64,000 nt of DNA from Gorillibacterium timonense (GCF_001457415.1 NZ_LN881722.1:665176-729175), one strand, 5' to 3'; positions 53,942 through 63,803 are shown, counted from the first letter of the stretch. Made by a program: numbers and translations. Notes: generated by a model not told the origin, from the sequence alone.

Positions 53942-55681
53942 ATGAATTCGTTGATAGTGGAACCGAGACCGAGAAAGCGACGGAGGATCGGCCCGCCGCT
54001 TCTCGCTCTTCTCTTCTTGTCGGCCGCTCTTGTCGCAGGCTATCGGTTATGGAACGATCAGCCGAACCGCGAGCATCTGCCGCCTGATTTTGGCGGTTTC
54101 TCCAAACCGATCTTTTACGAGGGCGAATTGCTGAAGCCCGAGGCTCTCGGTACCGGAGCTACGCTTGCGCTTCCCTTACCTGTTATCCAGGAACACATCG
54201 ATCCTTACATCCGCTATGAGGCGGATAGCAAGTCGGTCATCATTACGACAGCAGACCGGGTCCTCCGGATGAAGACGCGGGAGCTGACTGCCTTTTTGAA
54301 CGAAAAGCCTATTTCATTACAGGTTCCCGTTGAGGAAGAGAATGGCGTGATCTACGTGCCCGTTCAAGCGCTTAAGGATTATTACCGCTTTCAGTTGTCG
54401 GAATCTTCCGACACGGGCGCTGTTCTGTTGAAGAAAGAGGGGGACGCCCTGCAGTGGGCCAAGGTGGTGGTCGACAGCAAGCATCCGACCCGAACGAAAA
54501 GCCTTCGTTCTCTCCCGAGTAGTAAAGCTCCTATCTATACGGACCTCTCCGGGAACCAAAGCGTGATGCTGTGGGGGGAGGAGGACGGCTGGTATCGCGC
54601 TCAAACCGAGAGCGGCATCATCGGGTACGTCCGCAAGGCGGATCTTGTTCTCGATCGGACCGAGACCGTGCCGATTCAGCCCGCCGAAACGGGATTTGAC
54701 CCCGGCAAGCCTTTGGGCGAGAAGATCAACCTGACCTGGCAGCAGATTTGGAGTACGAAGCCTGATTTGAGCAAGATAGGGGACATGCCGGGGCTCAATG
54801 TCATCAGTCCCCAATGGCTCCATCTTCTCGATGGAGAGGGCACGGTTACGACGAAAGCAGACCTTGCCTATTCCAAATGGGCGCATGAACGCAACTACCG
54901 AATCTGGGCGTTGTTCAATAACGGTTTTGATCCTGATCGGACGACGCAGGCGCTCGCTTCCTACGATACGCGCATGAAGATCATCAAGCAGCTTGTTGCT
55001 TATGCCCAGATGTACGACATGCAAGGAATCAATGTGGACTTCGAGAATGTCTATTTGAAGGATAAAGAGAATTTCGTCCAATTCCTTCGGGAAATGACTC
55101 CGATCATGCATGAGCAAGGCCTCATCGTATCGGTGGATATCACCGTCAAGGGAGGCTCTGAGGTCTATTCGAAGTTTCTGGACCGCAGAGCGCTTGGGGA
55201 GACCGTCGATTACTTGATTCTTATGGGCTACGACGAGCACTGGGCTACGAGCCAGACCGCCGGGTCCGTCGCTTCTCTTCCATGGGTGGAGGAGGGCGTA
55301 TCTCGCATTTTGGAGGAAGATGATGTGCCTCCAGATAAATTCATTCTAGGCGTCCCCTTCTACACCCGCATCTGGACGGAGGAGACGGTGGACGGCAAGA
55401 TGAAAGTGAGTTCTAAGGCGTATTCCATGGACTACATTCAATCGCTTATCAAGGAGAAGAAGCTCACTCCGGTTATGAATGAGGAGATTGGGCAGCACTA
55501 CGTGGAGTATAAGGAAGATGGGAAGACCATGAAGATTTGGATCGAAGATGCCATATCGATGCAAAAGCGAATGGATCTCGTCGCCAAGTACAAGCTTGGC
55601 GGTGTCGCTTCCTGGAGCCGAGGGATGGAATCGGCGGATATTTGGAAGGTCATCCAGAACTCGCTCAAGGTTAAGCCGTAA
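53942..55681 (+). CDS. GH18 glycoside hydrolase with stalk and SH3 domains
   Basis: The 579-residue protein has an N-terminal membrane anchor (residues 18-36), a stalk domain (about 60-165), an SH3-like domain (about 175-240) and a GH18 barrel (about 250-575). The catalytic motif MQGINVDFENV keeps the terminal Glu of DxxDxDxE. Relatives act on peptidoglycan, for example in spore cortex or cell-wall turnover. It starts 3 bases after perR, so it could be co-transcribed. Confidence 0.86.
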   Translation: MNSLIVEPRPRKRRRIGPPLLALLFLSAALVAGYRLWNDQPNREHLPPDFGGFSKPIFYEGELLKPEALGTGATLALPLPVIQEHIDPYIRYEADSKSVIITTADRVLRMKTRELTAFLNEKPISLQVPVEEENGVIYVPVQALKDYYRFQLSESSDTGAVLLKKEGDALQWAKVVVDSKHPTRTKSLRSLPSSKAPIYTDLSGNQSVMLWGEEDGWYRAQTESGIIGYVRKADLVLDRTETVPIQPAETGFDPGKPLGEKINLTWQQIWSTKPDLSKIGDMPGLNVISPQWLHLLDGEGTVTTKADLAYSKWAHERNYRIWALFNNGFDPDRTTQALASYDTRMKIIKQLVAYAQMYDMQGINVDFENVYLKDKENFVQFLREMTPIMHEQGLIVSVDITVKGGSEVYSKFLDRRALGETVDYLILMGYDEHWATSQTAGSVASLPWVEEGVSRILEEDDVPPDKFILGVPFYTRIWTEETVDGKMKVSSKAYSMDYIQSLIKEKKLTPVMNEEIGQHYVEYKEDGKTMKIWIEDAISMQKRMDLVAKYKLGGVASWSRGMESADIWKVIQNSLKVKP

Positions 55682-55712
55682 TGTCAGGGTTTGATCCCCC
55701 TTGGGTCACGAT

Positions 55713-55749
55713 AGAAAACCCGCAAACCGTCAAGGTTTGCGGGTTTTCT
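55713..55749 (+). terminator. Terminator after the GH18 gene
   Basis: AGAAAACCCGCAAACC and GGTTTGCGGGTTTTCT are perfect 16-bp inverted repeats over a 5-base loop, followed by GTTT. Confidence 0.85.
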
Positions 55750-55926
55750 GTTTAAGTCCTGGAATTCCTCAACCCTTTCTGTGCTTTTGTCTACCGACAT
55801 AGCGAAAAGCTCATACTATGATGAAAACACAGAAGACGATTTCGGTTATAGCGTGTGTGTAAACCCGACCTTTGGTCGAATTTGTCGAGTGGTTTCGCCT
55901 GGCTATAGCTCTAAGTGGAGGATGAA

Positions 55927-57747
55927 ATGATGTTAAAAGCAATCGATAAAAAAAAGGTAACTCTGCTCCCTGGGATTTTTCGGGAGAGAATGAACGTCAA
56001 CCGAGAGTATTTGATGGAGCTTGATACCCAATGCCTTCTTCAGAATTTTTATCTGGAGGCGGGAATTGTTATGCCGGGTCTTCAGGTGGTGGACAATCCT
56101 GAAACGGCAAAGCTGCATTGGGGCTGGGAAGCGCCTACGTGTCAGCTAAGAGGGCATTTTTTGGGCCATTGGCTCTCCGCGGCGGCATCCTATGTGGCTA
56201 CGGAGCAGGATAGGGAACTGAAGGCGAAGCTTGATAAAATCATCTCCGAGCTGGCAAGATGTCAGGAACTAAACGGCGGAGAATGGATCGGCTCCATACC
56301 TGAAAAATATTTTCAAAAGCTGGCGGATAACCGGTATATATGGTCGCCGCAGTATGTCATGCATAAAACCATCATGGGTCTAACTCACGCCTATACGGAT
56401 GCGGGCAATGAACAAGCTTTGGAGATTTTGGACCACCTGAGCGATTGGTATGTTAGCTGGACCGACGCTATGCAAAAGGTAAATCCTCATGCTGTCTACA
56501 GCGGCGAAGAGGGGGGTATGCTTGAGATTTGGACAAGGCTGTACGAAATCACGAAAAAGGATAAATATTTGGTTCTGGCAAAGCGGTATTGGAATCCCGG
56601 GTTATTCGGAAAGCTGGTGGAAGGAAAAGACGCGCTTACCAACTGTCATTCCAACGCAAGTATCCCGCTGTCTCACGGTGCAGCGAAGCTTTATGAGGTA
56701 ACGGGCGAGTTGAAATGGCGCACGATCACCGAGCTGTTCTGGAAAAACGCGGTTACCGACAGAGGGACGTACTGCACATGTGGTCAGAACGCAGGGGAAT
56801 TCTGGGTGCCTCCGTTTATGCTGGGACAATTTCTCGGCGAAAGAAACCAGGAATTCTGCACGGTGTACAACATGGTAAGAACGGCGTCCTATCTTTTCAA
56901 ATGGACAGGCGATACCAAATATGCTGATTATATCGAAAGAAACCTGTACAACGGTTTCCTTGCCCAGCAGAATGCGCAAACGGGAATGCCGGCCTATTTT
57001 CTGCCGCTAGCGGCGGGAAGCCATAAAAAGTGGGGGAGCAAAACAAGGGATTTCTGGTGCTGCCACGGTACGATGGTTCAGGCGCAATCGATCTATCCCG
57101 ATTTGATTTACTTTGAGGATACCGAAGCGGACAAGCTGATCATCAGCCAGTATATCCCCTCAAAACTGGACTATCGCCGCGGCGAAACGGAAGTAAGCTT
57201 TGAGCAGTCCACGGATATGAAGTACTACAATGACCAAGCGTTCTTTGACGAACACGATGACAGCCAGATGTCAAGGTGGTCTTTGAGATTTACGATCAAA
57301 TCGTCCGCCCCCGAAACCTTCACCTTGCTCTTCCGTGTACCAGCCTGGGTAAAGGGGACTCCGGTAGTTCAGATCAACGGGCAGGAGATTACCGAGCTCG
57401 ACATCAACGACGGATACTTGAGCATAAAGAAAGAATGGCAGAACGATACGATCAAGCTATTCTTCCCGAGCGCCCTGGTGATGGAAACGTTGCCCGATAA
57501 CCCTGAACTTGCCGCCATCGTTGACGGACCGATCGTGCTTGCGGGTCTTGCCGACAGCGACTTCGGACTTACGGGTGATTTCAGCAATCCAAGGGACTTT
57601 ATGATGCCTCAGACCGAGCATACTTACGAAACGTATCCATGGATGCAGAACAGCTACCGTACCCGCAATCAGCAGAAAAACTTCATGTTCAAGCCTCTTT
57701 ATGAAATTACCGACGAAACCTACACGGTCTATTTCACCCGCAAATAA
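55927..57747 (+). CDS. GH127 family protein (beta-L-arabinofuranosidase type)
   Basis: The 606-residue protein matches GH127/DUF1680: an (alpha/alpha)6-type barrel region with RGHFLGHWLSAAASYVA, then beta-rich domains. Glu309 and Cys311 (QEFCTVYN) plus Cys378 and Cys379 (FWCCHGTM) reproduce the Glu-Cys3 zinc site of HypBA1 (Glu338, Cys340, Cys417, Cys418), where one Cys is the nucleophile. No signal peptide, so it should act on imported oligosaccharides. ATG 55927 and 55930 both follow GGAGG. Base composition is lower in GC than in the neighbouring perR and gat genes. Confidence 0.88.
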   Translation: MMLKAIDKKKVTLLPGIFRERMNVNREYLMELDTQCLLQNFYLEAGIVMPGLQVVDNPETAKLHWGWEAPTCQLRGHFLGHWLSAAASYVATEQDRELKAKLDKIISELARCQELNGGEWIGSIPEKYFQKLADNRYIWSPQYVMHKTIMGLTHAYTDAGNEQALEILDHLSDWYVSWTDAMQKVNPHAVYSGEEGGMLEIWTRLYEITKKDKYLVLAKRYWNPGLFGKLVEGKDALTNCHSNASIPLSHGAAKLYEVTGELKWRTITELFWKNAVTDRGTYCTCGQNAGEFWVPPFMLGQFLGERNQEFCTVYNMVRTASYLFKWTGDTKYADYIERNLYNGFLAQQNAQTGMPAYFLPLAAGSHKKWGSKTRDFWCCHGTMVQAQSIYPDLIYFEDTEADKLIISQYIPSKLDYRRGETEVSFEQSTDMKYYNDQAFFDEHDDSQMSRWSLRFTIKSSAPETFTLLFRVPAWVKGTPVVQINGQEITELDINDGYLSIKKEWQNDTIKLFFPSALVMETLPDNPELAAIVDGPIVLAGLADSDFGLTGDFSNPRDFMMPQTEHTYETYPWMQNSYRTRNQQKNFMFKPLYEITDETYTVYFTRK

Positions 57748-57854
57748 GGTCAGTAAGATTTGATGGGGGCATGACGCTGCCTTGATCGCTGGGAAGCATC
57801 ATGCTCCTGTCAATCTCAGATCAATGGCCTTCATTTTGATTTCGGCAGGAGCGC

Positions 57855-58697
57855 TCACTTCTTATGAAAGGCGTTTTTATACTGCAAGGGAGTCATCCCC
57901 TCGTACTTTTTGAACATTTTCATATAGTATTTTTCATCCCGGAAACCGCATGAATATGCGGCTTCTTTTATACTAACATTGTTGCTGGACAGGAGGTTTT
58001 TCGAAATTTCAACCCTTGATTTATTGAGGTAATAGACAAGCGTCATGCCGGTTTCCCTTTTGAACAGCGAGGAAAGATACTCGGCATTATAGTGAAATTC
58101 TTCGGCAATTTCATGCAGGGAAAGATGCTTGTGGCAATTGGATTTCACCCATTCCATGATGGTATAAACAACAGGCGAAATATTGTTTTGGCGATTCGAT
58201 AAGCGATCAAGAAATTCCTGGGTCATTTCCATAGCAAGCAGGCTCAGCGCACAGGTAAGGATCGCTTCGGTGTACAGCGCTTCCTGACGTGAAAAGTCAA
58301 TCAGCTGACGGAACAAAATGCTTATCCGCTGAAAGGTTGCGGGAGCCCCGCGTTCGGGAAGCAAATAGGCGAAGGATTCAGGTAGCGTAATGCTATTGTC
58401 TCCCGAAATGGTTTCCCAAGGAGTGTCGGAAGAAAAGTGCACCCACAAATAGGCCAGCTTTCCATGGGAAGGCTTATGACCGTAATGTTCTTCTCCCGCT
58501 TTTAGGAAAAGATATTGTCCCGAAGCAACCGAGTGAGCCAAACCCGACTGGGTGATATGTAAGGTGCCCTCGAGAACGAGAATCAGCACATGGCAGTCAA
58601 AGGTACGCCTGTGGTGAAGAAAACCATCTCGACTCATAAGATTTCCGCATGTAAAAAAGCGTAGAGGGTTTGCTGTGTTTGTATAGAAATAATTCAT
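57855..58697 (-). CDS. AraC-family regulator with cupin sensor domain
   Basis: The 280-residue protein has an N-terminal cupin-like sugar-sensing domain (residues about 15-100, GQYLFLKAGEEHYGHKP) and a C-terminal AraC domain (LSLHEIAEEFHYNAEYLSSLFKRETG, SIKEAAYSCGFRDEKYYMKMFKK). It probably activates the flanking GH127 and GH2 genes in response to a sugar. ATG 58697 has AAAGGTGAT upstream; the longer start at 58745 has none. It is convergent with GH127 and divergent from GH2. Confidence 0.88.
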   Translation of the reverse strand: MNYFYTNTANPLRFFTCGNLMSRDGFLHHRRTFDCHVLILVLEGTLHITQSGLAHSVASGQYLFLKAGEEHYGHKPSHGKLAYLWVHFSSDTPWETISGDNSITLPESFAYLLPERGAPATFQRISILFRQLIDFSRQEALYTEAILTCALSLLAMEMTQEFLDRLSNRQNNISPVVYTIMEWVKSNCHKHLSLHEIAEEFHYNAEYLSSLFKRETGMTLVYYLNKSRVEISKNLLSSNNVSIKEAAYSCGFRDEKYYMKMFKKYEGMTPLQYKNAFHKK

Positions 58698-58873
58698 TTG
58701 AATAATCACCTTTGATAAAATACGATTGCAAGAAGAGCATTGCAATTCCAGTAAATAATATCATGTTGTTCAGGTATTCTCATACTCTCTCTTCTAAGCA
58801 ACTTAGTTTTGATTCCTTTTTCAAAGGTGAAGTTGTTCCGCAGGACATGTCATGATTAACGGAGGATACTCTA

Positions 58874-61800
58874 ATGAGCGTTAGAACATTGCTTTGCGAC
58901 GGCTGGGAATTTTCAAAAAATCCCATCGACACAGATTATTCCGATTCGCTTGACTGGAAGAGGGTGGACATTCCCCACGACTGGCTGATTTACGACACCA
59001 AGAACCTGTACGAAACCTCAACAGGATGGTACCGAAGAGATCTTGACTACAAAAAAACCGGAGAGCGCATTTCGATTCGTTTCGAAGGCGTTTACATGGA
59101 CAGCAGGGTTTATGTAAACGGTGTGCTTGCCGGAGAATGGAAGTACGGATATTCGACGTTTGAATTTGATATTACCGACCTGCTCCGGGACGGAGAAAAT
59201 TTGATAGCCGTCCGCGTCGACCACCGTGAGCCTAACTCAAGATGGTATTCGGGGGCCGGGATTTACCGGAGGGTCTGGTTGAAAACCTATCCCGACTGCC
59301 ATTTGACGGCTGACGGAATTTATGTCAGCGCTTCCGCTGATGGAACGATTACGGTAACCGCTGAAACGGAGCGTCCGGATCATGTACGGGCAGCGGAGCT
59401 TTCTGTCCGCCATATCATCATGGATGGGGAGAAGGAAATCGCAAGACTTGAGCGTTCCTGCTGCGCCGTTGATAGGAGCCGCGTTTCACAGACGGTACTC
59501 CGAGACGGCTGCTCCTATTCCGTTAATACCGATTCTCTCAAAATCGAAAATCCGGTTCTGTGGGATATTGAACAGGCTAAGCTGTACTCCTGCGTTACCG
59601 AGCTTGTCCGAAACGGCGAGGTGATCGACAGGGAAGAAAACCGTTTCGGGATAAGAACCATACAGTTTACTCCCGACAGCGGATTTTTCCTCAACGGCCG
59701 ACATGTGAAACTTCACGGCAGCTGCGAGCATCATGATCTAGGCGCACTAGGCGCTGCGGTCAACAGAACCGCGATCAAAAGAAGACTCGATATCCTGAGA
59801 ACCATGGGCGTGAACGCAATCCGCACCAGCCACAATATGCCTGCGGTCGAGCTTATGGAGCTTGCCGACGAAATGGGCTTTCTGATTTTATCAGAGGGCT
59901 TTGATATGTGGGAAATGCCGAAAACCGAATATGACTACGCAAGATTTTTCCCCGAGTGGATAAGCAGAGACGTTGCTTCGTGGGTGCGCCGGGACAGAAA
60001 TCATCCTTCCATTATCGGCTGGAGCATCGGCAATGAGATTTACGACACTCACGCCAGTGAAAGAGGGCAGGAAGTAACCTCGCTTCTGGTGGGGTTTGTG
60101 CGCGAGCATGACCCGAGATGCAACGGTTATGTTACCATAGGCTCTAATTTCATGCAGGGTGAAAACGCTCAGAAATGCGCCGATATCGTTAAGCTTGCCG
60201 GCTACAATTATGCCGAGCGGCTTTATGAGGAACAGCACAGACAGCACCCGGACTGGATGATCTACGGAAGCGAAACGGCATCTGTCATTCAAAGCAGGGG
60301 AATCTATCATTTCCCCCTTTCTCAGTCGGTTCTTGCTGACGACGACGAGCAATGCTCGGCACTGGGCAACTGCACGACCGGATGGGGCGCCAAAAATACC
60401 GAGTTCTGCATCATTGCGGACCGGGACGCGGAATATTGCGCGGGACAGTTTATCTGGACGGGCTTTGACTACATCGGAGAGCCTACCCCGTATTCCACCA
60501 AAAACAGCTATTTCGGTCAGATTGATACGGCAGGCTTTCCAAAGGACAGCGCCTATATTTTCCGCGCGGAGTGGACGGATTATAAGAAATCTCCGTTCGT
60601 TCATCTTTTCCCGTACTGGGATTTCACAGAGGGACAGGAGATCGACGTCCGGGTAACGTCAAATGCGCCCAGGGTCAAGCTTCTCTTTAATGGAGAGACT
60701 GTCGGTGAAAAAGAGATCGACCACGCGCACGGTACTGAGCTTACACTCGACACGATACTCGAATATAAAAAAGGTGAGCTTTGCGCTATAGCCTACGACG
60801 AAAACGGGAACGAAATTGCGAGGGACGTTAAAAGATCCTTCGGAGACGCGGCATATGTTAAGCTCACTCCCGACAGAACGGAAATGAATGCGGACGGAAC
60901 GGATTTGATTTTTATCGATATTTCCGCTTTCGACGAGAACGGTGAATGGGTCGCCAACGCCAACAACAGAGCCTTTGTAACGATTAGCGGAGCAGGGAGA
61001 CTTGTCGGTCTCGACAACGGCGATTCAACCGATTACGAGCCGTACAAGGGAATCTCGCGCCGATTGTTTTCCGGCAAACTGTTGGCCATTGTTGCAGCGA
61101 AAACAGAAGCCGGAGAGATGGAGGTCAAGGTTTCTTCACCGGGTCTGCCTGATAGCAGACTTGTGCTTCATGCTGTTCCCACAGAGGTTCCCGTGGGAGT
61201 ATCAGCAGACGAGGAGAATGCTCTTCACGGGTTTGACTGTGCTGACCCCGAGCTCGACATTCCCGTAAGAAAAATCGAGTTAGTGGGCGAAAGCACGGTT
61301 TTTAACGCCGACTGCCGTGAAATCAGCTTCAAGACCCTCGTTTCTCCTGCAAACGCCTCGTATGCGGATGAGATTGAGTACAGAATGACTACGGTACTTG
61401 GGATCGAGTCTAATCTTGCGGAGATTACATCCGTTGAAAACGGGGTTGTTACGGTTCGCTGCAGCGGCGATGGAGAGTTTTATCTCAGAGCGTTATGCAA
61501 GAACGGCACCGAAAAGTATCATATTCTTTCCGCACTGAAATTAAGTGGCGAGGGAATTGGAGCGGCTGCGTTCAATCCTTACGAGCTTGTGATGGGCGGA
61601 CTGGCTACCGTTTCTAGCGGCAATATCGGAAATGGCATTCAGCACGGCGCGGCTTTTGCAAGGGAGAGCAGCTGGTTCGGCTTTGAAAACGTTGATTTCG
61701 GACCGGTTGGAAGCGATACGGTGACGGTTCCGATCTTTGCAAACACCGCATACCCCGTACAGATAAAATTTTACGACGGAATACCCGGTAAGGGTGGAGA

Positions 61801-62320
61801 ACTAATCGGCGATTTCTCCTATCATAAAAAGTCAATCTGGCTGACGTATATTCCCGAAACCTACAAGCTCTCAAAGGTTCTAAAGGGTATGCACACCCTT
61901 GTCATGGAATCGAGCGACGGCTATGACATTCAGGGCTTCCGCTTTGATAAGCGCGAAAAGGAATTTGCGGAAATCTGCGCCGTTGACAACGAGAACATTT
62001 ACGGTGATAAGTTTACCGTCGGAGTAAACGATGTCACGGGAATCGGCAACAACGTTATGCTTAATTTCGGAGAATTTGATTTTAGCGAGCATTCTCCCTC
62101 CGCGTTGATGATAACGGGAAAATCCGCCTTGCCGCTTAACAGTATCCATGTGATTTTCGGTGGGTCTGCTGAAAAGCGTATCATTGCCGAATTCAAAGGC
62201 GCAGACGATTACACTCCGAGAGAATTCTCGCTTGAGGGCATAACAGGGAAATGCAAAGTTTCCTTTGTGTTTTTGCCGGGCAGTGATTTTGACTTCAAAT
62301 CGTTCCAATTTGTTCGATAG
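58874..62320 (+). CDS. GH2 family glycoside hydrolase (beta-galactosidase/glucuronidase type)
   Basis: The 1148-residue protein has the GH2 sugar-binding domain (1-150, IPHDWLIYD), an Ig-like domain, a TIM barrel (about 270-560) with acid/base Glu388 in WSIGNEIYD and nucleophile Glu467 in YGSETAS, a DUF4982-like domain, a Big-like domain and a long C-terminal beta-rich part from about residue 780 that resembles carbohydrate-binding modules. No signal peptide. The specificity cannot be read; with GH127 it suggests arabinose- or galactose-containing plant glycans. Low GC relative to the window. Confidence 0.88.
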   Translation: MSVRTLLCDGWEFSKNPIDTDYSDSLDWKRVDIPHDWLIYDTKNLYETSTGWYRRDLDYKKTGERISIRFEGVYMDSRVYVNGVLAGEWKYGYSTFEFDITDLLRDGENLIAVRVDHREPNSRWYSGAGIYRRVWLKTYPDCHLTADGIYVSASADGTITVTAETERPDHVRAAELSVRHIIMDGEKEIARLERSCCAVDRSRVSQTVLRDGCSYSVNTDSLKIENPVLWDIEQAKLYSCVTELVRNGEVIDREENRFGIRTIQFTPDSGFFLNGRHVKLHGSCEHHDLGALGAAVNRTAIKRRLDILRTMGVNAIRTSHNMPAVELMELADEMGFLILSEGFDMWEMPKTEYDYARFFPEWISRDVASWVRRDRNHPSIIGWSIGNEIYDTHASERGQEVTSLLVGFVREHDPRCNGYVTIGSNFMQGENAQKCADIVKLAGYNYAERLYEEQHRQHPDWMIYGSETASVIQSRGIYHFPLSQSVLADDDEQCSALGNCTTGWGAKNTEFCIIADRDAEYCAGQFIWTGFDYIGEPTPYSTKNSYFGQIDTAGFPKDSAYIFRAEWTDYKKSPFVHLFPYWDFTEGQEIDVRVTSNAPRVKLLFNGETVGEKEIDHAHGTELTLDTILEYKKGELCAIAYDENGNEIARDVKRSFGDAAYVKLTPDRTEMNADGTDLIFIDISAFDENGEWVANANNRAFVTISGAGRLVGLDNGDSTDYEPYKGISRRLFSGKLLAIVAAKTEAGEMEVKVSSPGLPDSRLVLHAVPTEVPVGVSADEENALHGFDCADPELDIPVRKIELVGESTVFNADCREISFKTLVSPANASYADEIEYRMTTVLGIESNLAEITSVENGVVTVRCSGDGEFYLRALCKNGTEKYHILSALKLSGEGIGAAAFNPYELVMGGLATVSSGNIGNGIQHGAAFARESSWFGFENVDFGPVGSDTVTVPIFANTAYPVQIKFYDGIPGKGGELIGDFSYHKKSIWLTYIPETYKLSKVLKGMHTLVMESSDGYDIQGFRFDKREKEFAEICAVDNENIYGDKFTVGVNDVTGIGNNVMLNFGEFDFSEHSPSALMITGKSALPLNSIHVIFGGSAEKRIIAEFKGADDYTPREFSLEGITGKCKVSFVFLPGSDFDFKSFQFVR

Positions 62321-62325
62321 CCGAA

Positions 62326-62437
62326 CTGCACGATACGCTGTCAGCTTAAAAACCGTGCTCTCCGCAGAACTTCCCATACCCATTGACGCCGATTCCTATC
62401 CACACGATTAGGGCTGATAGCGTACTAGCTAGTGCAG
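62326..62437. repeat. Repeat element with terminal inverted repeats, copy 2
   Basis: CTGCAC-GATACGCTGTCAGC at the left end and GCTGATAGCGTACTAGCTA-GTGCAG at the right end are imperfect inverted repeats. Read on the minus strand the inside matches the copy at 33040-33139. It starts 6 bases after the GH2 stop codon. Confidence 0.8.
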
Positions 62438-62439
62438 GC

Positions 62440-62478
62440 AAAAATCCGACCCTTCACAGGGTTTGGTTTTTTTGCCTG
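62440..62478 (+). terminator. Terminator after the GH2 gene and repeat
   Basis: AATCCGACCCT pairs with AGGGTTTGGTT with mismatches over TTCAC, followed by seven T. The rest of the gap to 62698 holds short frames on both strands without a ribosome binding site. Confidence 0.65.
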
Positions 62479-62698
62479 TTCCTTTTCTTCGGCAAGGCAT
62501 AAAGCGCAGCTGACCTCCGTATCCAAACGACTCGACGAGGACAACTTACTGAATAAAATCACAAGCGAACTCCTCCATCTGTTTATCGGTTTCTTCATTT
62601 CTTCATCGGTGGAATCCATTAAGCGGCAGGAATTGGCAATCTCCGTGTAGAAGAAGCTATGGATGAATAGTACCTGCACGGAGAGGATGTTCGGTTCC

Positions 62699-63595
62699 AT
62701 GAAAGGGTTGGAGTTCAAGCAACAAACCGTTGATGAGTGGCTCATGGCGACACCGGCCATAAAAGGTGCGGTCTTGTATGAGGACGATTCGTTGGCGAAC
62801 GGAGAGCGGGGGCTGTTGATTCTATTCTCGGAGGAGGAGTCGGCCATTCGCTGTCTCCAATTCCCCGAAGAGATGGGAAAGCTCGTTCAAGTCCGCCTGT
62901 CTTTGGATCGGTTGAAAGCGGCTCCATATCGGTATGAGGACCGAAGTCTCGTTCACTGGCTTCGCAAGGGGATCATCTTGACGGACCCGGAGGAGCATTT
63001 GTCGGAACTGCGACGGCAGTTGGACGAATGTACGGGTCTGCTTCAGGAAAAGCTGGTCTTGACGGAATTCTGTCTGTTTTACCGCCATTACCTCCGCAGC
63101 AAGAGGGAATTGGAGAATCAATGCTTGCTTGATTCCTTTGAAAATCTGCTGCAGGCGATCCATCACTGGGGAAGACTCGCAGTGGTGGAACAGGGCCATT
63201 ACCCGGAGCGGATGATCTGGGATCAGGTCCGGGTGGAGAATGTCGGGGTGTTCAAGCTATATGAAGAGCTGACCTCAAGCTCGGAATCGCTCTTGAAACG
63301 CATCCAGCTGGTTTTGCTCGCGAGCGATTTCTGCGTCGTCTCCAAGACAACGGCCTGCTGTTCGCATCTCTTGAGGCTGTTGGAGAGCCGGGAAGAGCCT
63401 TGGGGGCTTCAAGAGCTGGAGAGGGAACTTGGAGGAGCCGAAATCGCCGTCGAGCTCGGCATGCTTCTATCGCAATTGGAGGTGAAAGCACTGATCCGGG
63501 AAGTGCTCATCCCGTTTGATGACGAGTTGGCCGTCATGGAAAGGAAGTTTTTCCGATCCTTGGATAAGAATCGAAGGCAATTCGTGAAACCGTAA
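62699..63595 (+). CDS. ygxA: Nucleotidyltransferase-like protein YgxA
   Basis: The 298-residue protein resembles B. subtilis YgxA (nucleotidyltransferase-like, mostly helical; VKGAVLYEDDSL, RLLESREEPWGLQ are seen). The usual catalytic GS...DxD motif is not obvious, so enzymatic activity is doubtful. In B. subtilis ygxA also stands directly before an rRNA operon and close to perR, which supports the call. The start is uncertain: ATG 62699 (12 bases after GGAGAGG), 62687 or 62663. Confidence 0.75.
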   Translation: MKGLEFKQQTVDEWLMATPAIKGAVLYEDDSLANGERGLLILFSEEESAIRCLQFPEEMGKLVQVRLSLDRLKAAPYRYEDRSLVHWLRKGIILTDPEEHLSELRRQLDECTGLLQEKLVLTEFCLFYRHYLRSKRELENQCLLDSFENLLQAIHHWGRLAVVEQGHYPERMIWDQVRVENVGVFKLYEELTSSSESLLKRIQLVLLASDFCVVSKTTACCSHLLRLLESREEPWGLQELERELGGAEIAVELGMLLSQLEVKALIREVLIPFDDELAVMERKFFRSLDKNRRQFVKP

Positions 63596-63614
63596 TCTTT
63601 TTTGATTTATAGGG

Positions 63615-63643
63615 TTGACGCCGTGTACCGATCTGTGATAAAT
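63615..63643 (+). promoter_or_regulatory. rRNA operon promoter P1
   Basis: TTGACG (63615-63620), 17-18 bases, ATAAATT (63638-63644). Confidence 0.7.
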
Positions 63644-63719
63644 TAAGTCTCGCCGCTTCGAAAGGCCTTGAAACAAAAGGGTTTCGGATCGCAACCAAAA
63701 AGATTCAAAAAAATAAAGG

Positions 63720-63749
63720 TTGCAATCACCTGACGAACTGTGGTAAGAT
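63720..63749 (+). promoter_or_regulatory. rRNA operon promoter P2
   Basis: TTGCAA (63720-63725), 18 bases, TAAGAT (63744-63749). The tandem promoter arrangement is typical of rRNA operons. Confidence 0.7.
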
Positions 63750-63783
63750 ATAAGAGTCGCCGCAAGAAAGCGACGAAAGAAAA

Positions 63784-63803
63784 TGGTCCTTTGAAAACTG
63801 AAC
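63784..63803 (+). promoter_or_regulatory. rRNA leader antitermination (boxA-like) sequence
   Basis: TGGTCCTTTGAAAACTGAAC is the conserved leader block found before 16S genes of Firmicutes; CTTTGAAAACT is the boxA-like core. Confidence 0.65.

Noticed and set aside
62425..62847. 140-codon minus-strand frame before ygxA, and a 72-codon plus-strand frame at 62432-62650
   Set aside because: Neither has a ribosome binding site; the first overlaps the start of ygxA and runs through a terminator, the second begins inside the repeat element.
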